The position numbers and the translations under genes are program-made. A model generated the notes under the pieces. It saw only the letters and a program-made list of their open reading frames with translations, did no database searches and was not told the DNA's origin. A stretch of DNA of 64,000 nt from Verrucomicrobiaceae bacterium (GTDB lineage: Bacteria > Verrucomicrobiota > Verrucomicrobiia > Opitutales > Intestinicryptomonadaceae): contig SUVO01000001.1 in the NCBI GenBank assembly GCA_015061955.1, positions 111,070 through 175,069 of the forward strand. The letters run 5' to 3'. Positions 61,233 to 64,000 of this stretch are shown here, piece by piece (the first letter of the stretch is position 1; the number at the start of each line of letters is the position of its first letter).

Positions 61233-61547
61233 ATGTTAGATAAAATTAGATCGGCAGCTTTAGAAGGCTATGTAAAAAATAAATTTAGTTCTTATTTTGA
61301 AAATAAAGATTTTTCAGCAGATTTAAATACAACGGATTGTTATTTAAATATATCGTGTACTCTTGCTGGCGAAGATTCGCAAACTATCATAAATATTGAA
61401 AAATTTGAATTAGTAAAAACCGATGATGGTAAAGATTTGATTGTTCGTAAAATAACATCGAACAAATTGTGGATTCAAAGATTGGCAGAAGATTATCTTT
61501 TGAATAAGCCAGTGTCGTTGCCTTCGTTTATTGCAGGTGCATTGTAA
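61233..61547 (+). CDS. unknown protein paired with the DjlA-like gene
   Basis: This 104-residue soluble protein begins MLDKIRSAALEGYVKNKF. It has an alternating hydrophobic pattern in the middle (YLNISCTLAGEDSQTIINIEKFEL) that suggests a beta-sheet, and a basic then hydrophobic C-terminus. I recognise no domain. An AGGAG lies nine bases before ATG 61233, but it is part of the two final Arg codons of the upstream gene, so whether it is used is unclear. The five-base gap implies cotranscription with the J-domain gene, and it may be a client or partner. Confidence 0.7.
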   Translation: MLDKIRSAALEGYVKNKFSSYFENKDFSADLNTTDCYLNISCTLAGEDSQTIINIEKFELVKTDDGKDLIVRKITSNKLWIQRLAEDYLLNKPVSLPSFIAGAL

Positions 61548-61577
61548 TTTATATAAAATTAAAAGAGAAAGAAATCT

Positions 61578-63548
61578 ATGGAAAGCCAGAAAAACACTTG
61601 TTCTCGCAGAGAATTTATGAGTACTACTGCTATGGGTTTGTTGGGCTACTCGCTTATGGTTAGTGTAGATGCTGACGCTTCAACATTGAGCGATGCTCAA
61701 GAAATGAAAGATAAATCTGTTGGTATGATGTCTCGAGTAAAAGAAAATCCAAAGCCTTCGTTTTCGCAACCAAGTATGGATAACGTTCTGTTAGATTGCG
61801 ATGTATTAGTTGCTGGTGGTGGATTGTCGGGAATATGTGCTGCTATTGCGGCTGCACGTGAAGGTGCAAAAGTTGTGCTTGTTCAAAATCGTTCTCGTTT
61901 GGGTGGCAATGCAAGTATGGAAGTAAAGATGCACCCACTTGGTATAAATCCACAAAATGTAGGCTTTAGAGAAGCTGGAATTTTAGAAGAATTAAAGCTG
62001 AAAAATTCGGTAGAAAATCCTGATCATAGCTGGGCTGTGTGGGATTGTATGTTGTACGATAAAGTGCGTTGCGAACAAAATATAATCTTGCTTTTAGATA
62101 CAACTGTATATGGTGCCGATGTCGAAAATTCTTTGATAACTAAGGCATATGCTCGTTGCGATTTATCGTTAACTAATTACATAATATCGGCAAAACAATA
62201 CATAGATTGTACAGGCGATAGTCGTTTGGCAATTGAAGCTGGTGCAGAAGTTATGACGGGCAGAGATGGTTCTGAAAAATATGGAGAATCGTTGGCAGGG
62301 CATTTTACTAAAGACGAACATTTGTGTTGCTCGATGATGTTTACATCGGTTGATGTTGGTCATGAAGTTAAGTATACGCCACCATCGTGGGCAAAGAAGA
62401 TTACTGCCGAACATTTGAAGTTTAGAGACCCTGCAAAGTGGGGCTTTAATTATGGTTATTGGTTTTTGTCGTTTGGTGGCAAGCTCGATACTGTTCGAGA
62501 TATGGAAGTTATCCGTAGAGAGCTTTTGGCAATTTTGCATGGTGTTTGGAATTATGTTAAGAATGTTGCAAAATATCCTGAAGCAAAAAATAGAGTTCTG
62601 GATTTTGTTGCTATGTTCCCAGCACGCCGAGATACTTATCGCATAGCAGGGTACGATATATTTACGCAACACGATATAGAAGGTAAATGGGCAGAGCGTA
62701 GCGACCAAATTATAACTGTTGGTTGGCCAATGGAAGATCAACCATCAGATGGTTTCTATTTCAATGGCAAGCCAGCAATCTATGGTGGAACAACGCAGTT
62801 TTATAATTTGCCACTTACAGCGATGTATTCAAAAGATGTAAAAAATCTCTTTATGGCAGGTCGAAATATGAATACTTCGCACATCGCATTTACATCTACC
62901 CGTGTTATGAATGTTGGTGCATTGGCTGGAGAAGTTGTGGGTAATGCCGCTGTAAAGTGTGTTCGTGAAAATATAAATCCACGTCAGTTGGGTACTGATG
63001 CAACAAAGCTTAACGAACTTCGTCAAAAACTTCTGAAAAACGGTAACGTATTGGTAAATTACAAGAATGAAGATCCGGACGATTTGATTTTGAAATCTAC
63101 TGCATGGGCGTCTGATTGTGCAAATTCAACATCTGCCGATAACGCTAAAAATGGTATTACTTACGATTTTAAAGACGAAGTGAAAAATCGTTGGCAAGGC
63201 GATATTTCAAAACAACCAGAGCTCACTTTCTCTTGGGACAAACAAGTTGAAATTTCGCAGGTGCGTTTGAATTTAGATACTGGTTGTCGCTTCTTAACAC
63301 AATCGGAAGAACGTGGTATTGTGGCAAAAATGTTGGCAGGTGCTCAGCCCGAAACTTTGCGTGATTTTGATATTATAACTGTTGATGAAAACAATGCTCA
63401 AAAGCTTGTTGCAAGTGTTCGCGATAATTATCAAAAGCTTGTAGTTTTAGACTTTAAGACTGTAAAAACAAAAACATTAAAAATAAAATGTTTGGCTACA
63501 AATGGCGATGCAAACGCTTCTATATTTGAAGTTCGTGCATATTCCTAA
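61578..63548 (+). CDS. Tat-exported FAD-dependent oxidoreductase with C-terminal discoidin-like region
   Basis: The N-terminus has a Tat motif (SRREFMS) and a moderately hydrophobic stretch ending near SVDADA. The FAD-binding motif is CDVLVAGGGLSGICAAIAAAREG at about residue 70, followed by GGNASMEVKMHP and a later FMAGRNMNTSHIAFTSTRVMNVG that closes the FAD domain. Residues from about 505 to the end resemble a discoidin-type beta-sandwich. The family (FAD_oxidored) is frequent in polysaccharide-degrading PVC bacteria and Bacteroidetes, where the substrate is unknown. A GAGAAAG weak SD precedes ATG 61578. It is followed 27 bases later by a GH20-like gene, suggesting a glycan role. Confidence 0.83.
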   Translation: MESQKNTCSRREFMSTTAMGLLGYSLMVSVDADASTLSDAQEMKDKSVGMMSRVKENPKPSFSQPSMDNVLLDCDVLVAGGGLSGICAAIAAAREGAKVVLVQNRSRLGGNASMEVKMHPLGINPQNVGFREAGILEELKLKNSVENPDHSWAVWDCMLYDKVRCEQNIILLLDTTVYGADVENSLITKAYARCDLSLTNYIISAKQYIDCTGDSRLAIEAGAEVMTGRDGSEKYGESLAGHFTKDEHLCCSMMFTSVDVGHEVKYTPPSWAKKITAEHLKFRDPAKWGFNYGYWFLSFGGKLDTVRDMEVIRRELLAILHGVWNYVKNVAKYPEAKNRVLDFVAMFPARRDTYRIAGYDIFTQHDIEGKWAERSDQIITVGWPMEDQPSDGFYFNGKPAIYGGTTQFYNLPLTAMYSKDVKNLFMAGRNMNTSHIAFTSTRVMNVGALAGEVVGNAAVKCVRENINPRQLGTDATKLNELRQKLLKNGNVLVNYKNEDPDDLILKSTAWASDCANSTSADNAKNGITYDFKDEVKNRWQGDISKQPELTFSWDKQVEISQVRLNLDTGCRFLTQSEERGIVAKMLAGAQPETLRDFDIITVDENNAQKLVASVRDNYQKLVVLDFKTVKTKTLKIKCLATNGDANASIFEVRAYS

Positions 63549-63575
63549 TTTTAGAAATACGGAAGAGATGTAAAT

Positions 63576-64000
63576 ATGAAAAAGTTGTTTATAAAAAGTT
63601 GCATTGTATTACTAAGCGTTTTGGCGTTGGGAGTGTCGGCAAATGCTGAATATAAACCAATGGATGTAAAATCGGCAGAATTTGTAAAAAGCCGAATGAG
63701 TCCGTTGCCTAAAAAAGTAGAGCTTTTCAACGAGTATTATAACCTTAAATCGAATGAAACAATAAATGTTTCAACGCCAACATCACTTACCGATGCACAA
63801 AAGACAAAACTTGTAGATACTTTGAAATTGTATTTTGGCTTGAAGATAAATTTGGTAAATTCTGTCGACGAAGCTAATTCGCAGTTGGGTGAAGAAGGAT
63901 ACACAATTTCAATCAATGCTGATGGTATAAAAATTGCAGGTAATGGTTTTGTAGCAGTGCGTCAGGCATTGAAGACTGTTCGTCAAATGTCGGAAGTAGC
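63576..64000 (+). CDS. exported GH20-type beta-hexosaminidase, N-terminal part (partial)
   Basis: Only the first 142 codons are in the window. A signal peptide (MKKLFIKSCIVLLSVLALGVSANA) is followed by an alpha/beta domain: MSPLPKKVELFNEYYNL..., GEEGYTISINADGIKIAGNGFVAVRQALKTVRQ. This is the small N-terminal domain (GH20b) that precedes the catalytic barrel of beta-N-acetylhexosaminidases. The family assignment rests on this domain alone, which also occurs before other glycosidase barrels such as GH84. GGAAGAG lies eight bases upstream of ATG 63576 and may act as an SD. Confidence 0.7.
   Translation, partial: MKKLFIKSCIVLLSVLALGVSANAEYKPMDVKSAEFVKSRMSPLPKKVELFNEYYNLKSNETINVSTPTSLTDAQKTKLVDTLKLYFGLKINLVNSVDEANSQLGEEGYTISINADGIKIAGNGFVAVRQALKTVRQMSEV

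Overview
The window is an A+T-rich bacterial chromosome segment with densely packed genes and no rRNA operon, insertion sequence, prophage or CRISPR array. Several traits point to the Verrucomicrobiota/Lentisphaerota (PVC) area: repeated Tat-exported Gfo/Idh/MocA oxidoreductases and TIM-barrel 'isomerases', exported glycosidases without SusC/SusD partners, and very few Shine-Dalgarno (SD) sequences. A gut or other polysaccharide-rich habitat would fit. This placement is inferred from gene content; no marker phylogeny was possible.

Layout. 0-5.4 kb: the 3' end of gatB, a Ste24-type protease, a Nif3-like protein, aroQ and a UvrD/PcrA helicase that carries a beta-clamp-binding motif. 5.4-8.3 kb: an exported GH43 enzyme converging on a tyrosine phenol-lyase/tryptophanase-family enzyme. 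8.4-13.8 kb: rpsR, tsaC/sua5, a HIT protein, a DnaQ-like exonuclease coupled to an unknown protein, an inositol-monophosphatase/HisN-like enzyme, apbE and a coiled-coil membrane protein. 13.9-20.8 kb: two exported TIM-barrel proteins, two Tat-exported Gfo/Idh/MocA oxidoreductases, a CE15-like esterase and tRNA-Thr(UGU); this set resembles the components of the 3-keto-glycoside route. 21-28 kb: pta, an ABC-F ATPase, tandemly duplicated exported EEP-family hydrolases and tex. 28-33.6 kb: a GH106-type alpha-L-rhamnosidase and a GH50-like enzyme. 33.7-40 kb: an AspT/YidE-type transporter, rpsU with an exceptional SD, and an amino-sugar locus (Gfo/Idh/MocA, nagB, PIG-L deacetylase, NupG-like MFS). 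40-46 kb: addA/addB. 46-52.3 kb: a periplasmic ligand-binding lipoprotein, comEC, tilS and ftsH. 52.3-57.2 kb: glmS with a DTW/Tsr3-like gene, a LysM protein, parB and a coupled secreted protein. 57.3-64 kb: yqgE, a dCMP deaminase, a hemolysin-III protein, an XRE regulator divergent from a winged-HTH gene, a DjlA-like co-chaperone, a Tat-exported FAD oxidoreductase and the start of a GH20-like gene.

How it works together. The glycosidases, the esterase and the exported dehydrogenases and isomerases could depolymerise and oxidise plant or algal glycans in the periplasm. PIG-L, NagB and GlmS handle amino sugars. Most of the rest is housekeeping: translation, recombination, proteolysis and segregation. 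Convergent gene pairs are usually separated by an A-tract/stem/T-tract hairpin that can terminate in both directions. Recognisable promoters often have a -35 of the form GCTTGCAT or TTGACA. Strong SDs occur at only a few starts, with the rpsU SD by far the best.
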